Shown: positions 26,241 to 34,703, numbered from the stretch's first letter. The stretch is 42,229 nt of DNA from Planctomycetaceae bacterium (GCA_021294835.1 JAJTDF010000017.1:1-42229); one strand, 5' to 3'. Made by a program: numbers and translations. The notes: generated by a model from the sequence alone, not told the origin.

Positions 26241-26987
26241 TCACCGACCCTTCAGCCACCGCCGCCGTGGAATCGCCAGAATCACACCCGCCGTCATCAA
26301 CACCGCCGTGCCCGGGTTCGGTATCTCATACGTCACCACCAGCGATGGGCGAACTTCGGCGTTCGGGTGCTCGCGGCTGTCAAACCGCCTCACCGTCTGG
26401 TTCATGCTCTCGTTGCCCCGAAGCAGCCACCCGAAGTTCATCGTCGGATTCGCATGCCACCACTGCACGTCCGCCAGCAGTCCGGGCGACGACCACGTGT
26501 AAGCCCCCGACCCGCCCACCAGCGTCTCCGCTGAGGCCGCCGCCTGAAAGTCTCCCCCCGGATTCGTCCACAGCACGCCGGGAAACACGCTGTGGATCCA
26601 TGTCGCGTCCCCCGGTTGCGCAGGGCCACCGCCTCCGCCCGATCCCGGCGACGCCGAGGCCCCTTCCCCCCATGCCCGTGTCACCCGGTGCAGCCCCACC
26701 AGTTCCGTCGCTGATGCTGCACGGCTCGTGTTCAGCCGCAGGAACGCACCGGTGATCGTCGCCCCGCTTGGCACCACCGCCCCCACATCAAACCGCACCA
26801 GCCCGCGTCGAACATCCCCGTTCAGCAGGCTCCCCGCAAACAGCGTCGCCCCCGCTCCTGACCCCAGCGCGCCCGTTGGGCTCTCAAACAGCGTGGTGTC
26901 CGCCGCCGCCCCGATGGACACCGTGCCCTGCCCGAACGCCGGGGCAGTCAGCAGCCCCGCCGCAGCCATGCACATCACATACTTCAT
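26241..26987 (-). CDS. DNRLRE-domain protein with PEP-CTERM-type tail
   Basis: Secreted protein of about 248 aa. The signal peptide MKYVMCMAAAGLLTAPAFGQ is followed by a DNRLRE-type beta-sandwich: AAADTTLFESP, then RRGLVRFDVGAVVPSGATI and LRLNTSRAAS. The C-terminus has the tripartite PEP-CTERM layout: a motif (here IPNPGTA instead of PEP), a hydrophobic helix (VLMTAGVILAI) and a basic end (PRRRWLKGR). Such tails are recognised by exosortase, which is not encoded in this window. Its anchoring therefore differs from that of the dockerin-tailed neighbours. ATG 26987 follows a GAGAGAG purine run; an upstream start at 27023 would spoil the signal peptide. Confidence 0.8.
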   Translation of the reverse strand: MKYVMCMAAAGLLTAPAFGQGTVSIGAAADTTLFESPTGALGSGAGATLFAGSLLNGDVRRGLVRFDVGAVVPSGATITGAFLRLNTSRAASATELVGLHRVTRAWGEGASASPGSGGGGGPAQPGDATWIHSVFPGVLWTNPGGDFQAAASAETLVGGSGAYTWSSPGLLADVQWWHANPTMNFGWLLRGNESMNQTVRRFDSREHPNAEVRPSLVVTYEIPNPGTAVLMTAGVILAIPRRRWLKGR

Positions 26988-27573
26988 GTCTCTCTCGCTC
27001 ACCATCTCATGCGTCGGGAACAACCCCGGCCGCTCTCTCCAGTGGCCCTCCTGGCCTCAGGCGGGGAAAATATGCCTGCAACTTCGTTCGCGTGCAACCT
27101 GGCCCCACGCTTCTGCTCAGGTTTCTCGCTGTGCTGAACCCGCCCATCCTCCTCACTGGCCGGGGTTCCGCCTCGCCGTCTCCGCCCAGCCCCTTAAGAA
27201 AAGCCCCCGCATCACCAACATGGGCGACGCGGGGGCGGGCAGGGTGCTGGCACATGGTTCCCCAAGCGGCCTGCGTCTCTGAGAAGGTCGGCCTGCGAGG
27301 CTCCGACTCCAAAGCCACAGCCCACCCCGGCAGCATCTCCAGGTTTGCCCCGGAATCCGCCGCGAAGGGACCCACTCTGTCTGGCTGTGACACAACCTGG
27401 CTTTGCGTTTGTCACGCAACGCCCGATCACAGTGGACTCTATTGGTACCTTACCTCCACTCTCAGGCTTTGCAACCCGAGCAGCAAGGAAAAATGGGCAA
27501 TTTAGACGAAATCTGATCTGTGAGCCGAAAAGCGCAGCTTTCCCTCCGCTGGTCACGGGCCCCGCCCCTTGGC
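26988..27573 (-). other. Intergenic, possible untranslated or small-RNA region
   Basis: About 585 bp without a convincing gene. From 27490 to 27440 it is AT-richer than its surroundings. On the minus strand TTGCAA at about 27466-27471 is followed after 16 nt by TAAGGT, a weak promoter candidate. A strong minus-strand terminator lies at 27196-27236, so a transcript of about 240 nt, or a 3' UTR of about 340 nt of the receiver-GAF gene, is implied. Weak open frames cross the hairpin and were not called. I found no tmRNA, RNase P or SRP RNA signature. Confidence 0.35.
27196..27236 (-). terminator. Strong intrinsic terminator, minus strand
   Basis: On the minus strand the RNA arms GCCCCCGCGUCGCC and GGUGAUGCGGGGGC pair over 14 bp around a 6-nt loop (CAUGUU), followed by UUUUCUU. 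Two of the pairs are G-U, which exist only in the minus-strand RNA; on the plus strand they would be A-C mismatches. That fixes the direction. No gene stop lies within 300 nt upstream on that strand. Confidence 0.75.
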
Positions 27574-28725
27574 TTACGCCGCCAGCCCGCCCTGATCGTC
27601 GCTTTCCGGTGGATCCCCCAGTGTGCCCCACTTTTCCGGCGGCAGGTGCCGGTGATGAATCCGCACCACTCTGGCCAGCTGCGTCGCAAACACTTCCCGT
27701 GCCTCGCCCAGCAGCATCGGCGCGTGACTCGGGAACGGTGATGCCGGATCGCGGAACAGCATCACCACCGCCAGGCACTCCGTCTTCGCTCGGCAGGCGA
27801 ATGCGATCACGTGCTGATCCATCAGCCACTGCGAATACTCGCCTATGTGCTGCTCCACGCTCTCCGGATCGCGCAGGTGCAGCACGCCGATGGCGTGGTC
27901 CAGCGAGGGAGCCGCCACGTTGGCCAGGTGGTCCAGCAGAACCTCCACCGTGTCCTTCGGGCACGAGTAGTTCACATACGCGCCCAGTGAGTAGTCGCCC
28001 GAGGTCGACGGCAGGAAGATCGCCGCGTTCGTCGGACCGATCTGCGCCAGCACAAACTCCAGCATGTGCCGCAGCAGCTGCTCCACATCAAGTTCCCCCG
28101 TCAGCAGCGTCCTCAGCTCCTCGATCGGCCCCCCCATCGGCGGCAGGCTCGCAGCCGCGGGCTTGGGCAGTGATGGAAGCGACGTCAGCGAAGCCGGACC
28201 AACTCCGCCCGTGCCGCCGCTCCCGCTTCCGGACCCCGCCACCGCCCGGTGCTGCATCAATGCCGACCGCACCCGCCGCAGCAGTTCCCGCGGCTTGGTC
28301 GTCGCCGGAATGATGTCCGACGCTCCGGCCCGCATCGCCTCCACTGCCTCGTCGAAGCTGACGTTCGGGCACACGATCACCGTTGCGATCTGTCGATCCC
28401 CCAGTTCGCGCACGAATCCCAGCGCCGCGCTCCCGCACCGTGCCAGATCAAGCACCACCACCTCGATGCTCGACCTCCCCTCCGGCCCCGTCGCGTTCAG
28501 CCGCCGCAATGCTTCTTCGCTGCTCTCCACGCACAGGCAGTCCAGTGCGTCCTGCTCCACCGTCCGCTGAAGGCTCTCCCGCCGATCGCGGCGTTCCGCC
28601 ACCACCAGCACCTGCGGACCGGTCGGGATGCCGCTCCCCGCTCCCCGCTCCCCCGCCCCGCGGTCGTGAGGCATTCCGGAGGGTGGTTCGCTCGGCGGTG
28701 TGTTGCTGGGCGGACGAGAAGCCAT
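27574..28725 (-). CDS. Receiver domain-GAF-like protein
   Basis: Third gene of a signalling operon, about 383 aa. A response-regulator receiver domain occupies about residues 37-160: the strand VLVVAERRD, with the usual acidic pair partly replaced, the acceptor Asp in VVLDLA, and the switch/lysine region ATTKPREL. A Gly/Ser-rich linker leads to a GAF-like sensor domain (about 200-360) with LLRHMLEFVLAQIGPTNAAIFL and IAFACRAKTECLAVVMLFRD. There is no DNA-binding or enzymatic output, so it may relay or modulate the upstream kinase. I use ATG 28725, which has GGAG 5 nt upstream; GTG 28758 and ATG 28740 are alternatives. It is 75 bp after the HDOD kinase stop. Confidence 0.75.
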   Translation of the reverse strand: MASRPPSNTPPSEPPSGMPHDRGAGERGAGSGIPTGPQVLVVAERRDRRESLQRTVEQDALDCLCVESSEEALRRLNATGPEGRSSIEVVVLDLARCGSAALGFVRELGDRQIATVIVCPNVSFDEAVEAMRAGASDIIPATTKPRELLRRVRSALMQHRAVAGSGSGSGGTGGVGPASLTSLPSLPKPAAASLPPMGGPIEELRTLLTGELDVEQLLRHMLEFVLAQIGPTNAAIFLPSTSGDYSLGAYVNYSCPKDTVEVLLDHLANVAAPSLDHAIGVLHLRDPESVEQHIGEYSQWLMDQHVIAFACRAKTECLAVVMLFRDPASPFPSHAPMLLGEAREVFATQLARVVRIHHRHLPPEKWGTLGDPPESDDQGGLAA

Positions 28726-28800
28726 GTGTGCTCCGTTCATTCGGCGTGCCTGATCCACGCTCCAGCATTGAACATCGGCCAGCGGCGTCCGCCGGTCGAG

Positions 28801-31203
28801 TCAGGCCGCCCGGGTATCGGCCCCGAGACTCTCTCCCCGCCATCGGGTGAACACCACCGTCACCGATGTCCCCTTCCCCGGCACGCTGTCCAGTTTGATC
28901 CCGCCTTGCTGGTTGACGATCAGTCGCCTCGCCAGCGCCAGCCCCAGCCCGGCCTGTCTGCCCGCAGTTTTCTCTGAAAAAAACGGGTCAAACGCGTGCT
29001 GCAACGCATGTGGGCTCATGCCCGAGCCGTCGTCGGTCACCCGCAGCACCAGCGTGGACGCCTTCGCATCCAGACATGCCCGCACATCCACCCCCGTACG
29101 GGGTGAACACTCCAGCGCGTTGGCGATCAGTTCCACCACCGCCGCCACCGTCTGTGTCCGATCTAGGCACGCCCGGTCCAGCGGGGATTGCACCGTCACA
29201 CGCACCGGCTTGCCCGCCAGCCCCGACCGCTGGCTCGCCACACGCCTGCGGGCCGTGGCCGCCGCCTCGTTCAGCAGTTCCGCAAGCGGCAGCATCTGCG
29301 CGATCGGCCTCGGCGGCTTGGCGATCGTGTGCAGCCTGGTCACCAGTTCCGTCATCTTCCCCGCCGCCGTAACGATGGACTGCGCTTCCGCCCTCAGCCG
29401 CTTCTCCGTCAGATGCTCGGCCAGCAACTGCGCCCGCCCGCTGATCACCGTCAGCGGGTTGTTCAGTTCGTGCGCTGCCCCCGCCGTCAGTTCACCCAGC
29501 CTCGCCATCGATTCCGCCGCCGCCAGTTGCTGCTGCGTCCGTCCAAGCGCCCGCGTCATATCCGCCAGGGCCTCAGTCAGCCGACGGTTCCCCTCAAACT
29601 GGCACGCCCCGCCCAGTGCCGACGCCCACACCGTCACCACCGGTGCCATCTCGCTCGCCGACAGCGCCCGCCGAGACGGCTTCTCCTTGGCCGGGCCGTG
29701 CAGCAGCGCCGCCGCCGGACCAAGCGGGCTCAGCAGCGCCACCACGCCCGTCTCCCGAAGGTCCGGCGCCGCCGTCACGTGCTCCGCCAGCCATGTCAGC
29801 AGAATCACCGTCTCCCCGAGGTCCGCCTCCGGACCGCAGGCATCACGGATCGACATCGGTCGACCCCGCTGGTCCTTCGGCGGCTCATGTGCCGACGCGA
29901 TCTCCGCCGTCGCTGCCCCGTCCGCCGCCGCCGTCAGATCCACCACACGCCACTGGTCCTCCGCCCTTGTCTGATACACCAGCGCCACCGGCGTCCGCCC
30001 GCTCAAGTGCTGGTGGCTCCGGGCGATCAACCCCGCTGTCTGCGCCACCCCCAGCCCGGGCCGCATGCTCTCGCTGAACGCCGTGATCGCCTTGAGGATC
30101 CGTCCCTGCCCGGCGCTCGCCTTGGCCCTCGTTCGCCACCGATCTTGCAGGCGGGTCAGCCTTGCGTTCGCCGACGCGATCGACTGCACCACCAGTTCCG
30201 GGCTGGTCTGGTCCTCCAACCCAAGGTCCTTGCACCGCCGCGCCAGCGCCTCGTGCAACTGCGGCTCCACATCCGCCACCCGGACCGGGTCCAGTTCCGC
30301 GTCGGCACACAAGGCCTCCATGGTCGGTGCGCTCGCCGCGTTGCCTGACCAGCCCAGGTGCAGCCGACGGCACAGCCCGTCCGCCGCCGTCACAAGACCC
30401 ACCACATCCTTGTGCCGCAACTCCGGCAGCGCCGACATCCTCTGCCCGTGAAGCCACATCGCATCACGAAGCACGTGCGGCAGCCTCCAGTGCTCCGCCA
30501 GCCGCTTGCCCGCCAGGTGATGATCCAGTCCGAGCACCGTCCGCTCCACACCCGCCAGGTCCACACCACGCTCTTCCGCAGCAGTCAGCACCCGCGCGTA
30601 GGACATCGGCAGAATCCAGTCCAGCGCCAGCTTCCCCAGATCGTGCACCAGTCCCGCCGTGAACGCCTCTTCCGGCCGGATGTGCTTCTCCCGATGGCTC
30701 TCCGCCAGCAGTTCTGCCGCGCACGCCACCGCAACACAATGCCGCCAGAACCCCGCCCGATCAAATGCAGCCGCTTGTCCGTCGCGGCTCTCCAGTCCGT
30801 TGGGTGCCTGCGACAGCACCTCGTAGATCTGCACCGACAGCACCGCTGCCTGCACCGCTTCCAGCCCCAGAAGCACCACCGCACGCTTCACCGTCGATAC
30901 CACTCCCGCGCCCACGCTCGCCCGCCGACACAGCGACAGCATCCGCGCTGACAGCGACGGGTCCGCCTCGATCAGCGAAACGATCTCCTCGGTCTCCGCA
31001 TCCTCCGCGTCCGACAGTTTCAGCAGACGCGTCGCTATCGGAGACAGCGTCGGCAGAGACTCGATGTGAGCCAGAACCCCTTCCGCCACCGTTGGATCCG
31101 CACCCGCGGCCTCCTCGCCCCACGCCGTCCCAGGCGGCAGATCCGGTCCGGGCAGCGTGCCGCCATCCTCCCGCAGAGCATCCGGCCCGCCGACGCCGCT
31201 CAT
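28801..31203 (-). CDS. HDOD-histidine kinase hybrid sensor
   Basis: Soluble signalling protein of about 800 aa. An HDOD domain comes first (about residues 38-245; LPTLSPIATRLLKLSD, IEADPSLSARMLSLC, AVVLLGLEAVQAAVL, FTAGLVHDLGKLALDW). A long middle region, about 300-560, is probably a GAF-like sensor. The kinase core has the H-box LGELTAGAAHELNNPL and a HATPase with ELIANALE, DDGSGM, AFDPFFSEK and GLGLALARRLI. HDOD domains resemble HD hydrolases without phosphohydrolase activity and usually work as protein interaction or cell-cycle signalling modules. GGAGG lies 6 nt before ATG 31203. It follows the HTH-receiver gene by 53 bp, and that receiver is the obvious partner. Confidence 0.85.
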   Translation of the reverse strand: MSGVGGPDALREDGGTLPGPDLPPGTAWGEEAAGADPTVAEGVLAHIESLPTLSPIATRLLKLSDAEDAETEEIVSLIEADPSLSARMLSLCRRASVGAGVVSTVKRAVVLLGLEAVQAAVLSVQIYEVLSQAPNGLESRDGQAAAFDRAGFWRHCVAVACAAELLAESHREKHIRPEEAFTAGLVHDLGKLALDWILPMSYARVLTAAEERGVDLAGVERTVLGLDHHLAGKRLAEHWRLPHVLRDAMWLHGQRMSALPELRHKDVVGLVTAADGLCRRLHLGWSGNAASAPTMEALCADAELDPVRVADVEPQLHEALARRCKDLGLEDQTSPELVVQSIASANARLTRLQDRWRTRAKASAGQGRILKAITAFSESMRPGLGVAQTAGLIARSHQHLSGRTPVALVYQTRAEDQWRVVDLTAAADGAATAEIASAHEPPKDQRGRPMSIRDACGPEADLGETVILLTWLAEHVTAAPDLRETGVVALLSPLGPAAALLHGPAKEKPSRRALSASEMAPVVTVWASALGGACQFEGNRRLTEALADMTRALGRTQQQLAAAESMARLGELTAGAAHELNNPLTVISGRAQLLAEHLTEKRLRAEAQSIVTAAGKMTELVTRLHTIAKPPRPIAQMLPLAELLNEAAATARRRVASQRSGLAGKPVRVTVQSPLDRACLDRTQTVAAVVELIANALECSPRTGVDVRACLDAKASTLVLRVTDDGSGMSPHALQHAFDPFFSEKTAGRQAGLGLALARRLIVNQQGGIKLDSVPGKGTSVTVVFTRWRGESLGADTRAA

Positions 31204-31256
31204 GCTTGTCCTCCGTGCCCGCCCCATCCGGTCTGGGTTGTCACAATGATGCGGTA

Positions 31257-31925
31257 TCACGCCGTCAGCGCACTGATCCTGTCGATGATCTGCTGAATGT
31301 TGAACGGCTTGCGGACGAAATCGTCCGCCCCCGCCGCCCGCAGCTTGTCGATCTCGTCCTGGTTCACCACGCCCGAGACGATGATGATTTTCGTCCCTGA
31401 CAGTTCCGGGTTCTCCCGGATTCGCTGGCACACCAGGTTCCCGTTGATGTCCGGCAGCATGTAGTCCAGCACCAGCACATGAGGCCGGAACGACTGCGTC
31501 AGCATGCCCGCGTCATACCCCGTCCCCGCCGTCTTCACGCGGTAGCCCTTGCTCCGCCCCAGCAGATCCGTGAACAGGCTCTGGATCGCCGGATCATCAT
31601 CCACCACCAGCACCCGCGTCCCCGCGCCCTCCAGGTTCTCCGTCGGAATGTCGTTGTCGCGCATGAACCGCAGCAGCTCCGCACGAGGAATACGCCGGAA
31701 CTTGCTTCCTGGAACCCGAAAGCCCCCCAGCCGACCAGCATCAAAGCAGCGGATGATCGTCTGCTGGCTCACCTTGCAGATCTGCGCCGCCTCACCGGTC
31801 GTGAAGATCTTCCGCTCCGACCAGTCCGTCGACGCCTCCGCGCTGTTCCCGTCCCCAGCCGCCTCGCTCGGTGAGCCGTTCATGTGCTCTCGTTCCTGCC
31901 CGTCCTGAAACGGTTCCTGTCCCAT
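31257..31925 (-). CDS. Response regulator with N-terminal excisionase-type HTH
   Basis: Two-domain regulator of 222 aa in reversed order. Residues ~40-92 are an excisionase/MerR-like helix-turn-helix (FTTGEAAQICKVSQQTIIRC, FRVPGSKFRRIPRAELLRFM), and residues ~103-222 are a receiver. The receiver has the acidic pair VLVVDDDPA, the phospho-acceptor in VLVLDYMLPDING, the switch Ser in IIIVSGV and the conserved Lys in FVRKPFN. Most response regulators place the receiver first. The operon order (regulator, HDOD kinase, receiver-GAF) points to phosphorylation by the next gene product. AAGGAGG lies 7 nt before ATG 31925, a full Shine-Dalgarno match. It is the promoter-proximal gene of the operon. 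Confidence 0.9.
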   Translation of the reverse strand: MGQEPFQDGQEREHMNGSPSEAAGDGNSAEASTDWSERKIFTTGEAAQICKVSQQTIIRCFDAGRLGGFRVPGSKFRRIPRAELLRFMRDNDIPTENLEGAGTRVLVVDDDPAIQSLFTDLLGRSKGYRVKTAGTGYDAGMLTQSFRPHVLVLDYMLPDINGNLVCQRIRENPELSGTKIIIVSGVVNQDEIDKLRAAGADDFVRKPFNIQQIIDRISALTA

Positions 31926-32172
31926 GTGCCGGCCTCCTTGCGCTCACGCCTGACGGCGAGCAACTCATCTGTCTGCGGGTGATGTGTACATCCGTGTCCG
32001 CCACGCCGCGGCCATTCCAAAGCCACGCCGCCGGGCCTTGTACAGCCCGCAGGGGTGTGCTTCGATCCCCAGATTCTCCAACTTCACACCCACCGCCTCC
32101 CCGCAGTTCACCGGGCGGAGTGTTCCGATTGCGTCGCCCCATTGTCGTCCGAAAAGCTGTGACGCTTGGGGA

Positions 32173-32913
32173 CTACCCCCGCCCGCTGCCGCTCCGCCGT
32201 TCCCGCCACAGTGTCACCGCTTCCGGTTCCCGCCCATACAGCGGCGCCAGCCCGTCCGCCGCCTCCCCGTGCAGCACCGCAAACAGGCCCGCCGCCCGCA
32301 GCACCGCCGCCCCGCCCAGCCGCAGCGGTCGCACCTCCATCCCCGCCGCCTCGCACGCCGCCCGCATCGCCTCCGGCAGGTGCTGGTCCGCCACCAGCGT
32401 CCGCACCCCGCTGGCCACCACCTCGTCGCCCGCCATCGCCCGCATCCCCTCCGCCGCCCGCACCGCCCCCGCCCCGTCCCGCAGCGGCGAGTGCTCAAAC
32501 ACCGTCACCAGCGCCCGTGCCCCCTTGCTCGCCAGCGCCACCGCCAACCCCCCCGCAGGCCACCATTCATCCTCCGCTGCCGCCGCCGCCACCGCGCTCG
32601 GCACGCCCACCACACCGGCCCCCTGCATCACCGCCAAGGCCTTGGCCGCGGCACACGCCGCCCGCAAACTGGTGAACCCGCCCGGCCCCAGAGACACCGC
32701 CACCACCCGCACCTCCGCCGGCCGCACCCCCGCCGTCCGGCACACCCGGTCCATCGCCGGCAGCAGATCATCCCGGTCCCGATCCCCGCTCACCGCTTCC
32801 ACCGCCACCGCCGCCCCGCCCAGCGGGCCCACCGCCACCTCGGCGCGGCTCGGTTCCGCTGCCGACGGGTTGCTCGTCTCAATCGCCAGCGTAAGCACGC
32901 CCAGGTCACTCAT
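32173..32913 (-). CDS. tsaB: tRNA threonylcarbamoyladenosine biosynthesis protein TsaB
   Basis: ASKHA-fold protein of about 246 aa. TsaB pairs with TsaD and TsaE to transfer the threonylcarbamoyl group onto A37 of ANN-decoding tRNAs. Visible signatures are LTLAIETSNPS at the N-terminus, VVAVSLGPGGFTSLRAACAAAKALA, and the C-terminal LAPLYGREPEAV. A Pro/Ser insertion after the first strand (NPSAAEPSRAE) is slightly unusual. ATG 32913 overlaps the arfB stop by 8 nt, so translation is likely coupled; a GTG at 32922 is possible. tsaD and tsaE are not in the window. Confidence 0.85.
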   Translation of the reverse strand: MSDLGVLTLAIETSNPSAAEPSRAEVAVGPLGGAAVAVEAVSGDRDRDDLLPAMDRVCRTAGVRPAEVRVVAVSLGPGGFTSLRAACAAAKALAVMQGAGVVGVPSAVAAAAAEDEWWPAGGLAVALASKGARALVTVFEHSPLRDGAGAVRAAEGMRAMAGDEVVASGVRTLVADQHLPEAMRAACEAAGMEVRPLRLGGAAVLRAAGLFAVLHGEAADGLAPLYGREPEAVTLWRERRSGSGRG

Positions 32914-33358
32914 CGCCGCCACCCTGCCGACCCCGCTTGATGTCCCCTCGCCGTTTCTTCGAGTCCATCCGCCGCCGCTGCGATCCCCGCGTCGGCTTGG
33001 TCGCCACCCGCTTCTTCGGCCGCACCTTCGCCCGGATGATCAACTCCCGCAGCCGCTCCAGACACTCCGCCTTGTTCGCCTGCTGCGACCGTTCCGTCTG
33101 TGCCACGATCACCAGTTCCCCCGCCGCCGTCAGCCGCGACCCCGCCAGCCCCGCCAGCCTCTCCCTCGCCTCCGGATGGATCGGAATCCCCTCCAGCGAC
33201 ACCCGCAACTCCGCCCGCGTCGCCACCTTGTTCACGTTCTGGCCGCCCGGCCCGCCGCTCCGCGAGAACGACCACGCGACCGTCGACGCCGGCACCCGCA
33301 CCCCCGGCGCCAGTTCCAGCGTCCCTTCGCCCAGGTTCTCCGGCGGCTCGTGCTCCAT
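32906..33358 (-). CDS. arfB: Alternative ribosome-rescue factor ArfB (YaeJ-like)
   Basis: Codon-independent peptidyl-tRNA hydrolase of 150 aa that frees ribosomes stalled on truncated mRNA. The GGQ loop is present as SRSGGPGGQNVNKV, with the surrounding AWSFSR and LIIRAKV segments of the RF-1 catalytic domain. The C-terminal tail is strongly basic (RPKKRVATKP, SKKRRGDIKRGR), as needed to enter the empty mRNA channel. It has no codon-recognition domain, which separates it from RF1 and RF2. The open frame continues upstream to 34345, antisense to the outer-membrane gene; ATG 33358 fits the usual ArfB length. Its stop overlaps the tsaB start. Confidence 0.9.
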   Translation of the reverse strand: MEHEPPENLGEGTLELAPGVRVPASTVAWSFSRSGGPGGQNVNKVATRAELRVSLEGIPIHPEARERLAGLAGSRLTAAGELVIVAQTERSQQANKAECLERLRELIIRAKVRPKKRVATKPTRGSQRRRMDSKKRRGDIKRGRQGGGDE

Positions 33359-33442
33359 CCCCGCATTGTTCGCCGCCCGCGCGTCTACGTTTGCCCTCAT
33401 TCGTTCGCCCCGGCGCACCGCCGCCACCGCAGGAGCCCCCGC

Positions 33443-34264
33443 ATGTCCAGCCGTCTCGCCGCCGTCAGCCTTCTCCTCTTGGCCGTCCCCGCCTTCGCGC
33501 AGCCCGCCGCCTCCACCACGCCCGCCGCCGCAACCGCCGCTGACGACTCGGCCGCCATCGCCCCCTCGGCCCTCAAACTCGATGTCAACATGCGGGCGTG
33601 GTACGTCGCCCCCTCCGGCGATCTGCAGTTCCCCGGTGCCGGCCGCGATGAACTCACCCTCGAGTCCCTCAACGCCGACTCCCCGCGCCTCGCCCCCTAT
33701 GGCCAGGCCGTCCTCACCAGCGACCCCTGGATGGTGTCGCTCTCCGGCTTCGGCTTCTCCTCCGAACGCTCCGCCACCTCCACCTTCACCGCCTCCGTCG
33801 GCCCGCTGGCCATTGCCCCGGGCGACCGCCTGACCACCAGCCTCGAGTTCCAGTCCGCCCAGGCCCTCCTCGGCTACCGCCTCTTTGCCCAGTCCGCCCC
33901 CGACTGGCTCCGCCTCCGTGCTCTGGCTGGGCTGACCGTCCACAGCATCGATGCCTCGATCGCCTCCGGCGCTGTCACCGTGCAGGCGGATCAACTGGCT
34001 CTGGAAGTCACCGGAGGAGCCATGGTCAGCGTCAATTTCATTCCCGAACTGGATGCCGACCTCTGGCTTACCGCCGGCGGCGGAGCCGACTCGCTGTCCT
34101 TTGACCTCGCGACCGCCTTCACGTACCGCCCCCTGCCCTGGCTGAACATCCACGCCGGGTACCGGTTTATGGCAGTGAATATCGAAGACGGATCCGGCAC
34201 CCAGCGTTTCCGCTGGGATGGCAGCCTCGCCGGGCTCTTTTTCGGCCTGGGCGTCAGGTTCTGA
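33443..34264 (+). CDS. Outer-membrane beta-barrel-like protein
   Basis: Exported protein of 273 aa. The signal peptide (LAAVSLLLLAVPAFAQ) is followed by an Ala/Thr-rich linker and alternating beta-strand segments such as LKLDVNMRAWYV, LTTSLEFQSAQALLGYRLF and WLNIHAGYRFMAVNI. It ends GLFFGLGVRF, with a terminal Phe like the sorting signal of outer-membrane barrels. The strand pattern fits an 8-stranded OmpW/OmpA-like barrel, but no family could be fixed. AGGAG at 33431-33435 is 7 nt before ATG 33443. The frame is open far upstream (to 31871), but that part is antisense to arfB and tsaB. Confidence 0.75.
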   Translation: MSSRLAAVSLLLLAVPAFAQPAASTTPAAATAADDSAAIAPSALKLDVNMRAWYVAPSGDLQFPGAGRDELTLESLNADSPRLAPYGQAVLTSDPWMVSLSGFGFSSERSATSTFTASVGPLAIAPGDRLTTSLEFQSAQALLGYRLFAQSAPDWLRLRALAGLTVHSIDASIASGAVTVQADQLALEVTGGAMVSVNFIPELDADLWLTAGGGADSLSFDLATAFTYRPLPWLNIHAGYRFMAVNIEDGSGTQRFRWDGSLAGLFFGLGVRF

Positions 34265-34703
34265 CATCTTCCGGCAACAACCGGCAAAATCTGGCCGGGA
34301 AACCCCTTGACGAATTCGCCCCGGCGCGAGATACTCGCACTGCACGCGATCTTTCTGGTCGCGTGGTCGTCACCGGTCGGCCGTGTCTGGTCGCCTGTCC
34401 ATCGTCCCCGTGGCAGTTCCAGTGAGGCGGAATCGGCCCGCTGTGACTGATCGACGTGTCTGGTTCGTCGGCCGGCCGCTTTGCGGGCTGCCAGGCCGCA
34501 GCCGAGCGATGACAGGGCCGATGCTGGAGAGGGCTCAGGGCGGGGGCGCAGTGGGAGAGGGGTGGTTGTTTGGGTCCTTGGGAACCGGCAACTGGGGGGA
34601 AGCGTTGGCGGGGTGAACAGGGGTTCGGATGGGGTGGTTTGTTCCTGAACACCGGCGGCACGTTTGCCACTGGTTTTCTCGTGTCTCGGAGGTCCGTCCA
34701 AAC
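34265..34703 (+). other. Intergenic / long leader before the HU-like gene
   Basis: About 440 bp with no supported gene. It starts with a consensus-like promoter (34307-34335). The predicted leader is hairpin-rich, for example GGCTGC and GCAGCC around a 6-nt loop near 34490, and is strongly G-rich at 34530-34650. No DnaA boxes of the TTATCCACA type are visible. It may carry a 5' UTR of about 360 nt or a separate RNA. Confidence 0.35.
34307..34335 (+). promoter_or_regulatory. Sigma-70-type promoter
   Basis: TTGACG at 34307-34312 and GATACT at 34330-34335 are separated by exactly 17 bp, matching 5 of 6 and 4 of 6 consensus positions. It is the best housekeeping promoter in the window. The predicted start near 34342 is about 360 nt upstream of the HU-like ATG. 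Confidence 0.55.

Noticed and set aside
27007..27393. Minus-strand ORF of 128 aa in the 27.0-27.4 kb gap
   Set aside because: It begins at a weak GTG, crosses the strong terminator hairpin, and has no recognisable domain or ribosome site.
31965..32111. 48-aa minus-strand ORF (GTG start) between tsaB and the HTH-receiver gene
   Set aside because: Its composition is partly protein-like (VKLENLGIEAHPCGLYK), but there is no Shine-Dalgarno site, no TAnnCT, and it lies in the expected promoter region; conservation would be needed.
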